Of a stretch of DNA of 26,629 nucleotides, positions 7,648-16,156 are shown one piece after another. Both the position numbers and the translations under genes were made by a program. Each line of letters begins with the position of its first letter. Positions within the stretch are counted from its first letter, which is position 1. The DNA is from CAYFUT01 sp964346395 (GTDB lineage Bacteria > Bacillota > Halanaerobiia > Halobacteroidales > Halobacteroidaceae): contig CAYFUT010000037.1 in NCBI GenBank assembly GCA_964346395.1, positions 1 through 26,629 of the forward strand, read 5' to 3'. The notes under the pieces were generated by a model that worked only from the letters and a program-made list of their open reading frames with translations, was not told the origin of the DNA and searched no databases.

Positions 7648-8926
7648 TAACTATACTAGGGATGCTGGTAACCCCTAATTTCTTCATTCTAGCTACCGCC
7701 TCTTTATCCTTAATCTTATATTCATTAAACACTACCCGTTCCTTTAATTCTTCCCCAATCGAATCATAAACTGAACTCACCATATACTTACAGGGAGCAC
7801 ACGATTTAGAGTCCAGAGTAAATACTTCTATATATACCTTAGACTCACTCTCATAATTAGGGAGTTCAACTTCAATCTCTTTTTCCTCTTCTAAATCTCT
7901 AAAATCATTTATTAAATCATAAGCTTCCTTATTATGAGCTACTTCTGCTACTGCCTGTAAATTTTTTGGAGGGGTCGCATAAGGTAAATCACATCCAGGA
8001 GCCAATATGTAGCCTTTATTTCCTGCCTTTTCCATGCACTCGAGGGCATGCTGTTTACATTTGTCTTCTGCCCCCATCAATAATACTGTAGTTAGCTTTA
8101 AATTTCCTCCAAAGGAAACTCCATACTCATCAGCTATATCTTTTACATACTTCAGCGGAATATTCTCATCAAATGATAAGTTATCCGGCCTGGTTTTGCA
8201 CATTTCTTCTATATTCTGCTTAGCATCTCCACAGACAAAGAAAGAAGAATACCCTCCTTTATCAGCGATAAATTCAAAAAGGTCAGTGGATGCTGGACCA
8301 ACAAACTCCGCAAAGTCCTGTGGGGAAATCTGAGAAGTCATAGGATCTACCATAGCAATCACGTCCATTCCGGCTTCTAAATACCATTTTGCAGTCTTTT
8401 GGGCCACTTCTTTGCAAAAACCTATTACTTCCTGCACATATTCTTTATCATCATACATTTTCATAAAAATCTCAGAACCCAACAAATGTAAAGCTAAAGT
8501 AAAAGGACCCGTTACCAAACCATAAAGTGCAATTTCATCACCAAATTTATCATTTAGTTTTTCCATTGCTGATAATACAATGGGATAACGTCCATCTTCT
8601 TTAGCAGGCATCCCTAAATCTTCTAGTTTCTTTCCTTCACTTAAAGGATGAGAAGTAACCGACGGAGGATTCTCTGGATCCCATTCAAGTTCACAACCTA
8701 ACGTTTGAGCTTCTATTTGTAAATCAAATACTACCGGAATACCATCTGCTTCATATAACTCAACTGCTTTGCTTACACCTTCTATAATTAAATCCTCATC
8801 TTTTAAATACTCTTCTGCATCCACATCAATTAAACTGCCGCCGTGACAGCCCACAAAAGGAACCCAGGGGGGGCGAGATGTCTCTTTATTCTCCAGAGCT
8901 TTAAATAAAATTTCTTTAGAATTCAC
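7562..8926 (-). CDS. UroD-family (MtaA/MtbA/MtvB-type) methyltransferase fused to a thioredoxin-like domain
   Basis: A 454-residue, two-domain protein. Residues about 1-340 are a uroporphyrinogen-decarboxylase-fold corrinoid methyltransferase ('LYGLVTGPFTLALHLLG', 'VVDP'-like 'MVDPMTSQISPQDFAEFV', 'VCGDAKQN', 'LAPGCDLPYATPPKNL'). Cysteines C232 and C312 match two zinc ligands of MtaA/MtbA-type enzymes, but the usual His two residues before the first Cys is Phe (F230). After an acidic linker (about 345-360), residues 363-454 form a thioredoxin-like domain with a CAPC redox motif (C376, C379) and a cis-Pro region (SIPSIVIDG, P423). It moves methyl groups to or from the corrinoid protein encoded just upstream; donor and acceptor cannot be read from sequence. 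Start is GTG with AAAGGAG 10 bases upstream. An unusual fusion within an otherwise standard methyltransferase group. Confidence 0.88.
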   Translation of the reverse strand: MNSKEILFKALENKETSRPPWVPFVGCHGGSLIDVDAEEYLKDEDLIIEGVSKAVELYEADGIPVVFDLQIEAQTLGCELEWDPENPPSVTSHPLSEGKKLEDLGMPAKEDGRYPIVLSAMEKLNDKFGDEIALYGLVTGPFTLALHLLGSEIFMKMYDDKEYVQEVIGFCKEVAQKTAKWYLEAGMDVIAMVDPMTSQISPQDFAEFVGPASTDLFEFIADKGGYSSFFVCGDAKQNIEEMCKTRPDNLSFDENIPLKYVKDIADEYGVSFGGNLKLTTVLLMGAEDKCKQHALECMEKAGNKGYILAPGCDLPYATPPKNLQAVAEVAHNKEAYDLINDFRDLEEEKEIEVELPNYESESKVYIEVFTLDSKSCAPCKYMVSSVYDSIGEELKERVVFNEYKIKDKEAVARMKKLGVTSIPSIVIDGEVKHESTPAEDELQEEILQAAKAKK

Positions 8927-8973
8927 AACTTATCCACTCCTTTAATTTAAGCTATCTTTATAATCTTGAGAAA

Positions 8974-9606
8974 TTAGGCAATAATTTCTTTCGCTAAATC
9001 AGCAGCACTGCTGGCATTTTCCGCATAGCCGTCTGCTCCAATCTCTTGAGCAAAATCTTCAGTAATCGGAGCCCCCCCTACCATAATAGATACTTCATCT
9101 TTAAGGCCCTCATCTTCTAATTTTTCGATTACAGTCTTTATATTTCCCATAGTAGTAGTTAATAAAGCAGATATCCCGACAATATCTACATCTTCTTCTT
9201 TTATTTTGTCTACAAACTCCTCGGGAGCTACATCTTTTCCTAAATCAAAAACTTCAAATCCTGCGCCTTTCAGCATCATCCGCACCAAATTTTTCCCTAT
9301 ATCATGTAAATCTTCTTTTACTGTCCCCAAAACTACTTTTCCTTTTGCTTCTACTCCGGACTCAATTAATCTAGGCTGTAGAACCTCCATCCCGGTATTC
9401 ATTGCCCGAGCTGAAACTAAAACTTCCGGGACAAACACTTCATTATTTTTAAACTTTTCTCCAATAATACTCATCCCACCCAATAAGCCTTCCTCCAAAA
9501 TCTTTTGCGGATCAACTCCTGTTTCTACAGCCTCCTTGATTCCTTCTTTTACTTCCTCTTGTTTACCATTCTGTAAATCTTCAGAAATCTGCTTTAAAAT
9601 TTTCAT
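8974..9606 (-). CDS. Corrinoid (B12-binding) methyl-carrier protein, MtbC/MtvC-like
   Basis: A 210-residue soluble protein with the classic two-part layout. A helical cap (about 1-85, 'LLGGMSIIGEKFKNNEVFVPEVLVSARAM') precedes a Rossmann-type cobalamin-binding domain (about 88-208). The lower-ligand motif DxHxxG is present as D99-L-H101-D-I-G104, followed by 'GFEVFDLGKDV' and 'VGISALLTTTM', and closing with 'VGGAPIT'. It carries the methyl group between the two methyltransferase steps, and its Co(I) state is restored by the RamA-like activase downstream. ATG has AAAGGAGGGAGG upstream, a very strong site. It lies between two UroD-family genes, both candidate partners. Confidence 0.95.
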   Translation of the reverse strand: MKILKQISEDLQNGKQEEVKEGIKEAVETGVDPQKILEEGLLGGMSIIGEKFKNNEVFVPEVLVSARAMNTGMEVLQPRLIESGVEAKGKVVLGTVKEDLHDIGKNLVRMMLKGAGFEVFDLGKDVAPEEFVDKIKEEDVDIVGISALLTTTMGNIKTVIEKLEDEGLKDEVSIMVGGAPITEDFAQEIGADGYAENASSAADLAKEIIA

Positions 9607-9714
9607 TTTATCCCTCCCTCCTTTATTTAATCGTCAAAAAACTAGTTAAATCTTTGCTTTAGGTGGAACGATTCATTTAATAACTAATCAGTGTACTTCA
9701 TTTTTAACCAATCA

Positions 9715-10791
9715 CTAACTTAAAGTAGAATAAGGAGTTTTTTTAATAGTATTTACCATGGCCCAAAAATTTTCCAGAGGAGTATCTAGTTGAACATGAT
9801 GAGTTGGTCCAATAATTAGCCCGCCTCCGCGACCAATAGTTTTTAAGCGTGTAACCACTTCTTCTTTCACCTCTTCTGGCCCACCATAAGGTAACGTTTC
9901 CTGCTCATCTATTGAACCCCAAAAACATAATTTATCTCCGTATTCTTTGGCCAACTTTGCCGGATTCATAGCTTTGGGCTGAACAGGATTAAGAACATCT
10001 AGACCAATTTCTATCAAATCAGGAATTATCGGAAAAATACAACCATCTGAATGATAGGCTACTTTAACTTCAGGATTAATATCCTTTAGTTCAGCAATAA
10101 TATTTGCCATTCTCGGCTTTAAAAATTTTCTCCACATCTCAGGAGAAATCATCATTCCTTCTTGAGTCCCCACATCATCGCCTAACCAAATCATATCCAC
10201 CCCTTTTTTTACTAAATTTTTAGCTGCCGTAAGATGATAGTTATAGGGGATATCTAAAATTTTTTGAGCTAAATCAGGGTTTAAAACAAAATCTTGAAGA
10301 AGTTGTTCTAATCCTCTTAACGCCCAAGCAGATTCAAAGATAGTAGTTACTGTAACTCCCACGATAAAATATTCATCCTTATAGTTTTCTATTACTTTCT
10401 CCGCCTCAGTATATAATTTTTTTCGAGTGGGGTCGGGACTTTGATAAGAATTAATTGCTGTATCATTAGCTAAGGGATGTCCTACCACTTCAGTATATTT
10501 CCCTGTTCCATAGGGAGTAGTATATTCAACTGCTTCCCAACCGACTCCCCACTCATCTGTATACGAATTTTCACCTTGATTATACGAATTAGCCCATCCT
10601 ACTGAAGTTAACAGCATATCTTGGTCTAAAGCTCGTTCTAGCTCGTGTGAACCCCCATTATGAGAAGTAAGTTCTCCAGCTAATTCCTGTTTTAACCGGG
10701 TAGCAAACTCAGGAGTAAAACTTATCTGCATAGGACATCTATCAGGTTGTTTCTGGTCAAGGGCTGCTAATACCCTTTCTCTATGATTCAT
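9715..10791 (-). CDS. UroD-family putative corrinoid methyltransferase (358 aa)
   Basis: A single-domain UroD-fold protein starting 'MNHRERVLAALDQKQPDR', typical of the family. Core landmarks are 'GDDVGTQEGMMISPEMW' (about 204-220), 'VAYHSDGCIFPIIPDLIEIG' (about 244-263), 'LNPVQPKAMNP' and 'GPTHHVQLDTPLENFWAM' (about 328-345). The zinc Cys pair of MtaA/MtbA is not present. H247, D249, C251 and H331/H332 are the obvious metal or substrate candidates. True heme-pathway HemE is unlikely, since its context and N-terminal Arg-rich substrate motif are missing. Proteins of this class include MtvB-type methyltransferases that demethylate methyl ethers. It follows the GH42 gene by 63 bases with no terminator and precedes the corrinoid protein gene, so it may be the substrate-specific first methyltransferase. 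The substrate is unknown. ATG with AAGGGAGG. Confidence 0.8.
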   Translation of the reverse strand: MNHRERVLAALDQKQPDRCPMQISFTPEFATRLKQELAGELTSHNGGSHELERALDQDMLLTSVGWANSYNQGENSYTDEWGVGWEAVEYTTPYGTGKYTEVVGHPLANDTAINSYQSPDPTRKKLYTEAEKVIENYKDEYFIVGVTVTTIFESAWALRGLEQLLQDFVLNPDLAQKILDIPYNYHLTAAKNLVKKGVDMIWLGDDVGTQEGMMISPEMWRKFLKPRMANIIAELKDINPEVKVAYHSDGCIFPIIPDLIEIGLDVLNPVQPKAMNPAKLAKEYGDKLCFWGSIDEQETLPYGGPEEVKEEVVTRLKTIGRGGGLIIGPTHHVQLDTPLENFWAMVNTIKKTPYSTLS

Positions 10792-10854
10792 TACTTTTTC
10801 CTCCCTTTTTTGTAATGTTTTTTATTTTTTTAATATTAATAAAAATACCGCTGT

Positions 10855-12840
10855 TTACAGTTGAGCAGTTAAAATTTCCACTCCAAACGAATCTAAGTTT
10901 ATTTTCTCTGCTTGTGTAAATTGAGAAATTTTTGGTTCTTTCGATACCGTTACTGTCTGTTTTTGATTAGTATGGTTGAGAATAACCAGATAATTGTTCT
11001 TTTGTCCGCTGGTAGAAATCACTTCTACTCCGCGTGGGGTAGTAATAGGTACGACAGTAGTCGGCTCTATTATTTCTTGGTAAATATGCTGTAACAATTC
11101 TACTTCGGGAGAACACCCAATATAATATACCCGGCCGGCTCCTACTTGATTAACAGTAATAGCCGGGGTATCAGCATAGAAATTATCCTTATAATAAGCC
11201 AGCGGTTCAGCAGTAGTGGCAGTTAATAAATCAGCCCAGACACCAGCTTGGTATTCGTCTTCCTGCCAGACGATAGTATTTTGTTTACCAGCGGGAAGTG
11301 ATTCATATTCCTTAATTTCAACTCCGGCCAGTTCTTGGAAAACTCCCGGCAGTGAATCAGCAGTTACAATATTGTCTCTATCCTTAACGCCGCTGCGGTA
11401 AGTTAAAATCAACTGTCCGCCCTGTTCTACAAATTCTTTTATTGGGGCTAACTTGTCTGTTTCAGTTAAAAATAATACCGGCAGCACTAAAACTTCATAT
11501 TGTTCTAAAGCTTCTAATTCGGTTCGCACATCAACCGCTATATTTAAGTCAAAAAACGGCCGGTAAAATTTAGTTATTTCCTGCTGATAATCAAATTCAG
11601 TACTCTGCGGTTGAATCTGCCAAGCCCACATATTAGCAAACGAATGGTAGAGGGCTACTTTAGTTTTCTGTTCACTAGTGACGAAGTCATCGCCTAATTC
11701 TTTCAATTCCTGGTTAATTTCTTCGATTTCCGCAAATTTCCGCTTTGGTTTGCCGTCGTGATCTAAAATTCCGTGGCAGAACTGTTCGGTGCCGAATCTA
11801 CAAGCCCGCCAGCGGAAATAAACAATCGCTTCTGCTCCGTGTCCTAAAGCCTGATAAGTCCACATCTTAGCCTGGTTAGGCCGCGGCAAATAACCAATTT
11901 GATCCCAGCCTTGAGCCCCAATTAATTCTTCCATTATCCAATAGGGTTGATTTTTCAGTCCGTACATTAAATCATGACTGAAGGCTGTTTTTTCCGGAGC
12001 TACAGGTTCTGGTAATCCCCCCCAAACTGGATAGTTGTCATAAGAAATAAAATCTAAATCTTGCGCTAAATCAGCTGCATTTAAACTGTTGCCTAGAGCA
12101 GGTAAATTATGTGTTACCCACTGTTGGTCAGTAATTTCTCTAATAATATCTACTTGTATCTGTTGGTATTCAACCATCGAATCAGAAGAAAAACGGTGAA
12201 AATCAAGCAGCAAACTGGGATTGTGAGCTGTCCAGGTTTTCTTCGGCACTGGAATCTGCTGCCAACTGCTGTATTTTTGACTCCAAAATACCGTCCCCCA
12301 GCGCTGGTTAAGTTCTTCTAATGTACCGTACTTTTCCTTTAGCCAGGTTTGAAAAGAACGCTGGCAGTCTTCACAATAACACTTATCTGAACCTTCATGC
12401 CCGAATTCATTATCTATCTGCCAGCCGATTACATGGTCATGGTCAGTATAATGTTCCACTAGTTTAGTAACTATCTGTTTAGTATATTCTCGGTAGTGGG
12501 GGTTATTAAAACAGTAGTGGCGCCGTCCGCCGAAGTGATTATTCTGCCCTTCTTTATTCACTTGTAAGATATCAGGATGTTTTTCAATTAACCAGGCCGG
12601 CGGAGTAGCAGTCGGTGTTCCGAGGACTACTTCAATATCATGCTGAGCTAATAAATCAATTATTTCATCATAAAGAGAAAAATCATAACTTCCTTCTTCA
12701 GGTTCAATAGTACTCCAGCCGAACTCAGCAATGCGAACTAAATTAATTCCCGCCTCTTTCATTAATTGGACATCTTTAGCCCATCTCTTCTGCGGCCAAT
12801 GTTCGGGATAGTAATCTACGCCGAAATAAATGGTAACCAC
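10855..12840 (-). CDS. GH42 beta-galactosidase
   Basis: A 661-residue cytoplasmic beta-galactosidase (no signal peptide). Family 42 landmarks are 'YFGVDYYPEHWP' at the start, the acid/base E145 in 'WQIDNEFGH' and the nucleophile E304 in 'WIMEELIGAQGW'. The four-cysteine zinc site known from family members is present: C110, C154, C156 and C159. A trimerisation/Rossmann-like middle domain (about 390-600) and a small C-terminal beta domain complete the usual layout. The coordinates use the GTG at 12838-12840, but AAAGGAG overlaps that GTG. The ATT at 12829-12831, 8 bases after GGAG, has correct spacing and begins exactly where the family does (I/M-YFGVDYYP). An AUU start is therefore the better reading. 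It is the fourth gene after the binding protein and permeases, so the imported sugar is probably a beta-galactoside. Confidence 0.95.
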   Translation of the reverse strand: MVTIYFGVDYYPEHWPQKRWAKDVQLMKEAGINLVRIAEFGWSTIEPEEGSYDFSLYDEIIDLLAQHDIEVVLGTPTATPPAWLIEKHPDILQVNKEGQNNHFGGRRHYCFNNPHYREYTKQIVTKLVEHYTDHDHVIGWQIDNEFGHEGSDKCYCEDCQRSFQTWLKEKYGTLEELNQRWGTVFWSQKYSSWQQIPVPKKTWTAHNPSLLLDFHRFSSDSMVEYQQIQVDIIREITDQQWVTHNLPALGNSLNAADLAQDLDFISYDNYPVWGGLPEPVAPEKTAFSHDLMYGLKNQPYWIMEELIGAQGWDQIGYLPRPNQAKMWTYQALGHGAEAIVYFRWRACRFGTEQFCHGILDHDGKPKRKFAEIEEINQELKELGDDFVTSEQKTKVALYHSFANMWAWQIQPQSTEFDYQQEITKFYRPFFDLNIAVDVRTELEALEQYEVLVLPVLFLTETDKLAPIKEFVEQGGQLILTYRSGVKDRDNIVTADSLPGVFQELAGVEIKEYESLPAGKQNTIVWQEDEYQAGVWADLLTATTAEPLAYYKDNFYADTPAITVNQVGAGRVYYIGCSPEVELLQHIYQEIIEPTTVVPITTPRGVEVISTSGQKNNYLVILNHTNQKQTVTVSKEPKISQFTQAEKINLDSFGVEILTAQL

Positions 12841-12868
12841 TCCTTTGATTAATTAAAAAATTAAATTT

Positions 12869-12906
12869 TAACTGTATTAACTGTCAACTACCAACTGTTA
12901 ACTGTT
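12869..12906. repeat. Short TTAACTGT repeats
   Basis: TTAACTGT occurs three times (12869-12876, 12878-12885, 12899-12906), with CCAACTGT between the last two, in the spacer between the permease and GH42 genes. This is low-complexity repeat sequence of the type scattered in related genomes as I recall them; no function can be read. Confidence 0.55.
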
Positions 12907-12913
12907 TATCAAC

Positions 12914-13759
12914 TTAGCCTTTCATAGAACCGCTTAAAATACCAGAAACAAAGTGGCGCTGTAAGAATAAGAAAATAATTAAAATAGGAATGGTAGATAC
13001 AGAGGTTCCGACCATTATTTGTCCGTAATCAATTCGAGACATGCCCATTAGCCCTGATAAAGCAACGGGAATTGTCTTCATTTCTGGACTGTTCAACACT
13101 ATTAGCGGCCACATGAAACGAGACCACTGGAACATAAACATATAGATGCCTAAAGCTGCCAGAGCCGGCTTCATCGTCGGTAGAACAATCTTCCAGAAGA
13201 TTTTAAACTCCCCGCAGCCGTCAATACGAGCCGCATCAATTAAATCATCCGGAACCTTCATCATATTTTGGCGCATTAAGAAAATCCCAAAAGCATAGGC
13301 TAAGTTAGGCAAAATAACGGACTGATAGGTATTTACCCAATCCATAGAAGTCATCATTTTGAATAATGGTATTAATCGAGCTTGGGGAGGAAACATTAAA
13401 GTAAGCAGTACTATAAAGAAAATTGCATTCCGCCCCTTAAATTTATATTTAGAAAAAGCATAACCCGCCATTGCACTGATTAATACATTACCAGCAGTAA
13501 AAACTACTGTTACAAAAATTGAGTTGAAGACTACCCTAATCAAACCGATATTTTCCTGCAAATTAGTAATATTTTCGATTAAATTATTTCCAAACCACAT
13601 TTGGGGAGGAAAACTAAAAATATCTCCTGAAGAATGAGTTGCTGAAACAAACATCCAGTAAAATGGCAGTAGAGAAATGATTGCTCCTAACCCTAAAAGA
13701 AAATAAATAATAACTTTCTTTCCCACATTAGACCCTTGGTCTTGATTAAATGCCGCCAC
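12914..13759 (-). CDS. Carbohydrate ABC transporter permease, MalG/LacG type
   Basis: The inner-membrane half-channel of a sugar ABC importer (CUT1 family). It has six predicted membrane segments; the EAA loop for the ATPase reads 'DAARIDGCGEFKIFWKIVLP'. The 'FFIVLLTLMFPPQARLIPL' region and the closing 'LFLQRHFVSGILSGSMKG' are typical of this family. I place the start at the second GTG (13757-13759), with GGAGG 8 bases upstream. The first GTG (13768) abuts that site and would have no spacing. The start lies 14 bases inside the end of the partner permease gene, so the two are translationally coupled. No ATPase gene is nearby, so it should use a shared ATPase encoded elsewhere, as is common for CUT1 systems. 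Confidence 0.94.
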   Translation of the reverse strand: MAAFNQDQGSNVGKKVIIYFLLGLGAIISLLPFYWMFVSATHSSGDIFSFPPQMWFGNNLIENITNLQENIGLIRVVFNSIFVTVVFTAGNVLISAMAGYAFSKYKFKGRNAIFFIVLLTLMFPPQARLIPLFKMMTSMDWVNTYQSVILPNLAYAFGIFLMRQNMMKVPDDLIDAARIDGCGEFKIFWKIVLPTMKPALAALGIYMFMFQWSRFMWPLIVLNSPEMKTIPVALSGLMGMSRIDYGQIMVGTSVSTIPILIIFLFLQRHFVSGILSGSMKG

Positions 13760-14675
13760 CTTCTTCACCTCCGATCTTTAACTGGAAATAAGAAAAGATT
13801 GCTGTCAGAATAATTAGTACATAACTAACAGCGGAAGCATAGCCGAATTTAAAGTATCTAAATCCCGTTCGATATAAGTATTGGGCAATAGTTAAAGTAG
13901 AATTGCTGGGACCACCTTCAGTTAAAATATAGGGCTCACTGAACAAGCGCAGAGTTCCAATAGTAGATAACACTAGGCTGAATAAAATAATCGGCTTCAT
14001 TTGCGGTAAAGTAATATACATGAACTTCTGCAGTCGATTACCTCCATCAATTTCAGCTGCTTCATACAGAGTATTAGGAATCCCCTGTAAGCCTGATAAC
14101 ATGATGACAGTATTATATCCTGTCCACCGCCAGGTAATAGCCATAATAATTGATATTCGCGCCCATATTGGTTTTGTTAACCAGGGAATGCTCTCAACTC
14201 CCACTTTTGATAGCAAATAATTCACTAGCCCAAAATCTTTATTCAGCAGAAGAGAAAATACAATTGAATAAGCGACTAAGCCGGTAACTGCCGGAGTAAT
14301 ATATGATACGCGAAATAAACTTTTAAACTTAATCAAAGCAGAATCCAGCCCTAATGCAATCAACATAGCTAAGGAAGTCATGATTGGCACTTGTACCAAT
14401 AAAAAGAAAAATGTATTCCTTAAAGCTTTTAAAAATACTGGGTCTTTAAATAGTTTAATATAATTTCGCAGCCCCGTCCAGTTATAGGCTCCTCCATCCC
14501 TAACCTGTAAACTAAGAACGAAAGTCCTAATAAACGGATAAATAGTAAAGATAGCAAATAAAATTACGGCGGGGGCTAGAAAAAAATACGGTGCATTTTC
14601 TTTTTTTAATCGAAATTTTTCTTTCAGTTGTTTTAAAATTGGTCTCACCCCTTCTGGTATTCTAGCTATAATCAA
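13746..14675 (-). CDS. Carbohydrate ABC transporter permease, MalF/LacF type
   Basis: The second permease of the CUT1 sugar importer: 309 residues, six membrane segments, the opening 'APYFFLAPAVILFAIFTIYPF' and the EAA loop 'EAAEIDGGNRLQKFMYITLP'. The end 'GEEGGGI' overlaps the next permease gene. The coordinates use a TTG at 14673-14675, but that codon lacks a ribosome-binding site. AAGGGG lies further inside, at codons 7-9, which would favour a start within the next few codons (a GTG or an ATT, with first residues near 'RPILKQL'). The true N-terminus is thus uncertain by about 10 residues, with no effect on the transmembrane part. It follows the binding-protein gene across a hairpin. Confidence 0.93.
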   Translation of the reverse strand: MIIARIPEGVRPILKQLKEKFRLKKENAPYFFLAPAVILFAIFTIYPFIRTFVLSLQVRDGGAYNWTGLRNYIKLFKDPVFLKALRNTFFFLLVQVPIMTSLAMLIALGLDSALIKFKSLFRVSYITPAVTGLVAYSIVFSLLLNKDFGLVNYLLSKVGVESIPWLTKPIWARISIIMAITWRWTGYNTVIMLSGLQGIPNTLYEAAEIDGGNRLQKFMYITLPQMKPIILFSLVLSTIGTLRLFSEPYILTEGGPSNSTLTIAQYLYRTGFRYFKFGYASAVSYVLIILTAIFSYFQLKIGGEEGGGI

Positions 14676-14745
14676 TTTATAATTTTATAATAATATCAAT
14701 TTTTACAAAACAGATCAACAAATAATAAAGATAAAAAAGGGGAGG

Positions 14746-14771
14746 CGGGTGCTGTTGAGATTTAGCACCCG
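14746..14771 (-). terminator. Intercistronic hairpin after the binding-protein gene (partial terminator)
   Basis: CGGGTGCT and AGCACCCG (14746-14753, 14764-14771) form an 8-base-pair GC-rich stem with a 10-base loop. On the minus strand a short CT stretch and then TTTTTT (14735-14740) follow. It sits between the binding-protein gene and the permease genes, where such hairpins raise binding-protein mRNA over permease mRNA by stabilising the 3' end or by partial termination. Confidence 0.65.
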
Positions 14772-14780
14772 GGAAATTAA

Positions 14781-16097
14781 TTATTCAGCAATTTCTCGGT
14801 CCACTGCGTTAGCAATGCGTTCAGCAGCTTTATCTAAGGCTTCTTGTGGTGTAGCTTCATCATTGACCACTGCTTGTTGAGCATTAACTACAAACTGTAG
14901 TGCTTCTGAGAAATCATGAGTAAAGTAAGCATCTTTTATATCAGGTACAGTAGAAGCAAATGTCTTAGAGATGTTCTGTCCACCAAAAAATTCACTCTTT
15001 TTCTCAAAAGCAGAATCTTCATAGGCTGGTAAGTAAGATGGGAACAGGCCATAATTTTCATACATCGTAATCTGGTTTTTAGTTTCTGCTAATGCATTTT
15101 CGACAAATTTCCAGGCCAACTCTAGATTTTTACTTTGCGAAGTAATTGCTAAGTTAGACCCACCTAACTGAGCAGCTCGATTGCCGCCTGGTTCAAAGGC
15201 AGGCAGTTTCATTACACCCCAATTACCTTTAGAGTCAGGTGCTTGATCCTTAATCGTTCCTGCGTACCAGACGCCAAAGGGAATGGTGGCTGTCTTCTTA
15301 TTTTTAGTAGCAGTTATATAGCCATTCCAGCCGTCTACCTGCAGAGCAATATCCTTCTCTACCATTGTATCTAATACTTCCATTGCTTTAACTGCTTTAT
15401 CGGAATTAATAGTAATTTTTCCTTCTTCATTGAAGTAGAAAGTACCAAGCTGATTCATCATCATTCGGAAGAAACCGTCGTCATGATAATCATAAAGTGC
15501 CATATCTATACCAGTTTTTTCTTTGATTTTAACTCCTGCCTCAATAAAGTCATTCCAAGTTTTGATTTCTTTAGGGTCAACTCCTGCTTCTTTAAAGACA
15601 TCTCGTCGGTAAAATACGCCGGAAGGAGCAGAATCCCAAGGGACAGCATAAGTTTTCCCGTTTGCTTTACATTGCGCCCACTTACTAGGATCAAATTCAT
15701 CTTCATACTGTTTAACTTCTTCGCTTAAATCAACAAAGCCGTCTGGAAACTTATGAGTGTAAGTGGGAAGCCGCTGCGTTTCAATCTGGACAATATCCGG
15801 CAGGCCTGAACCAGAACCTAAACCTACTGTTAACTTATCGTATAAATCTTTGCGGCCTACTTTCACTACATTAACTTTTACTTTTGGATAATCCTGCTTA
15901 AAATCTTTAATGGTATCTTTTAACCCTTCGGCAGCTACATTCCAGGCCCAAATTTTTATTTCTTTAGGTTTAGCTTCCTCCTCGTCTTCTCCAAACCCAA
16001 ATAAAGCTTCAGCAGAAGAGCTGGCCCCTAACAGTATACTAAATACAAATACCAAGGCTAGAGAAACAGCCACTATCCTTTGTTTTTTGTTAATCAT
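14781..16097 (-). CDS. Extracellular sugar-binding protein of ABC importer
   Basis: A 438-residue solute-binding protein (SBP_bac family, CUT1 class). A Sec signal peptide (1-31) ends with AEA just before 'LFGFG'. There is no lipobox Cys, so it may be held at the surface in another way or released. A short acidic linker (DEEEAK) precedes the mature domain, which begins 'IKIWAWNVAAEGLK'. Further landmarks are 'DIVQIETQRLPTY', 'GKTYAVPWDSAPSGVFYRRDVF' and 'GGSNLAITSQSKNLELAWKFV'. The lack of a lipid anchor is unusual for a Gram-positive-type envelope but fits Halanaerobiales, which have an outer membrane. ATG with GAGGAGG 9 bases upstream. First gene of the transporter/GH42 group. The ligand is inferred to be a galactoside from the neighbours. 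Confidence 0.94.
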   Translation of the reverse strand: MINKKQRIVAVSLALVFVFSILLGASSSAEALFGFGEDEEEAKPKEIKIWAWNVAAEGLKDTIKDFKQDYPKVKVNVVKVGRKDLYDKLTVGLGSGSGLPDIVQIETQRLPTYTHKFPDGFVDLSEEVKQYEDEFDPSKWAQCKANGKTYAVPWDSAPSGVFYRRDVFKEAGVDPKEIKTWNDFIEAGVKIKEKTGIDMALYDYHDDGFFRMMMNQLGTFYFNEEGKITINSDKAVKAMEVLDTMVEKDIALQVDGWNGYITATKNKKTATIPFGVWYAGTIKDQAPDSKGNWGVMKLPAFEPGGNRAAQLGGSNLAITSQSKNLELAWKFVENALAETKNQITMYENYGLFPSYLPAYEDSAFEKKSEFFGGQNISKTFASTVPDIKDAYFTHDFSEALQFVVNAQQAVVNDEATPQEALDKAAERIANAVDREIAE

Positions 16098-16156
16098 TAA
16101 TATAACCTCCTCAAGATTTGTTTTTTTCTATCCAATAGATAATTTCAGCCTCCCCC

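Noticed and set aside
8034..8333. Plus-strand 99-codon ORF inside the UroD-thioredoxin gene
   Set aside because: Antisense shadow of a gene with strong domain evidence.
9206..9649. Plus-strand 147-codon ORF over the corrinoid-protein gene
   Set aside because: Antisense shadow, Ser/Pro/Thr-rich low-complexity composition, no ribosome site.
12869..12906. CRISPR-like array
   Set aside because: The repeats are 8 bases with irregular spacing; no array of longer repeats with unique spacers was seen anywhere in the window.
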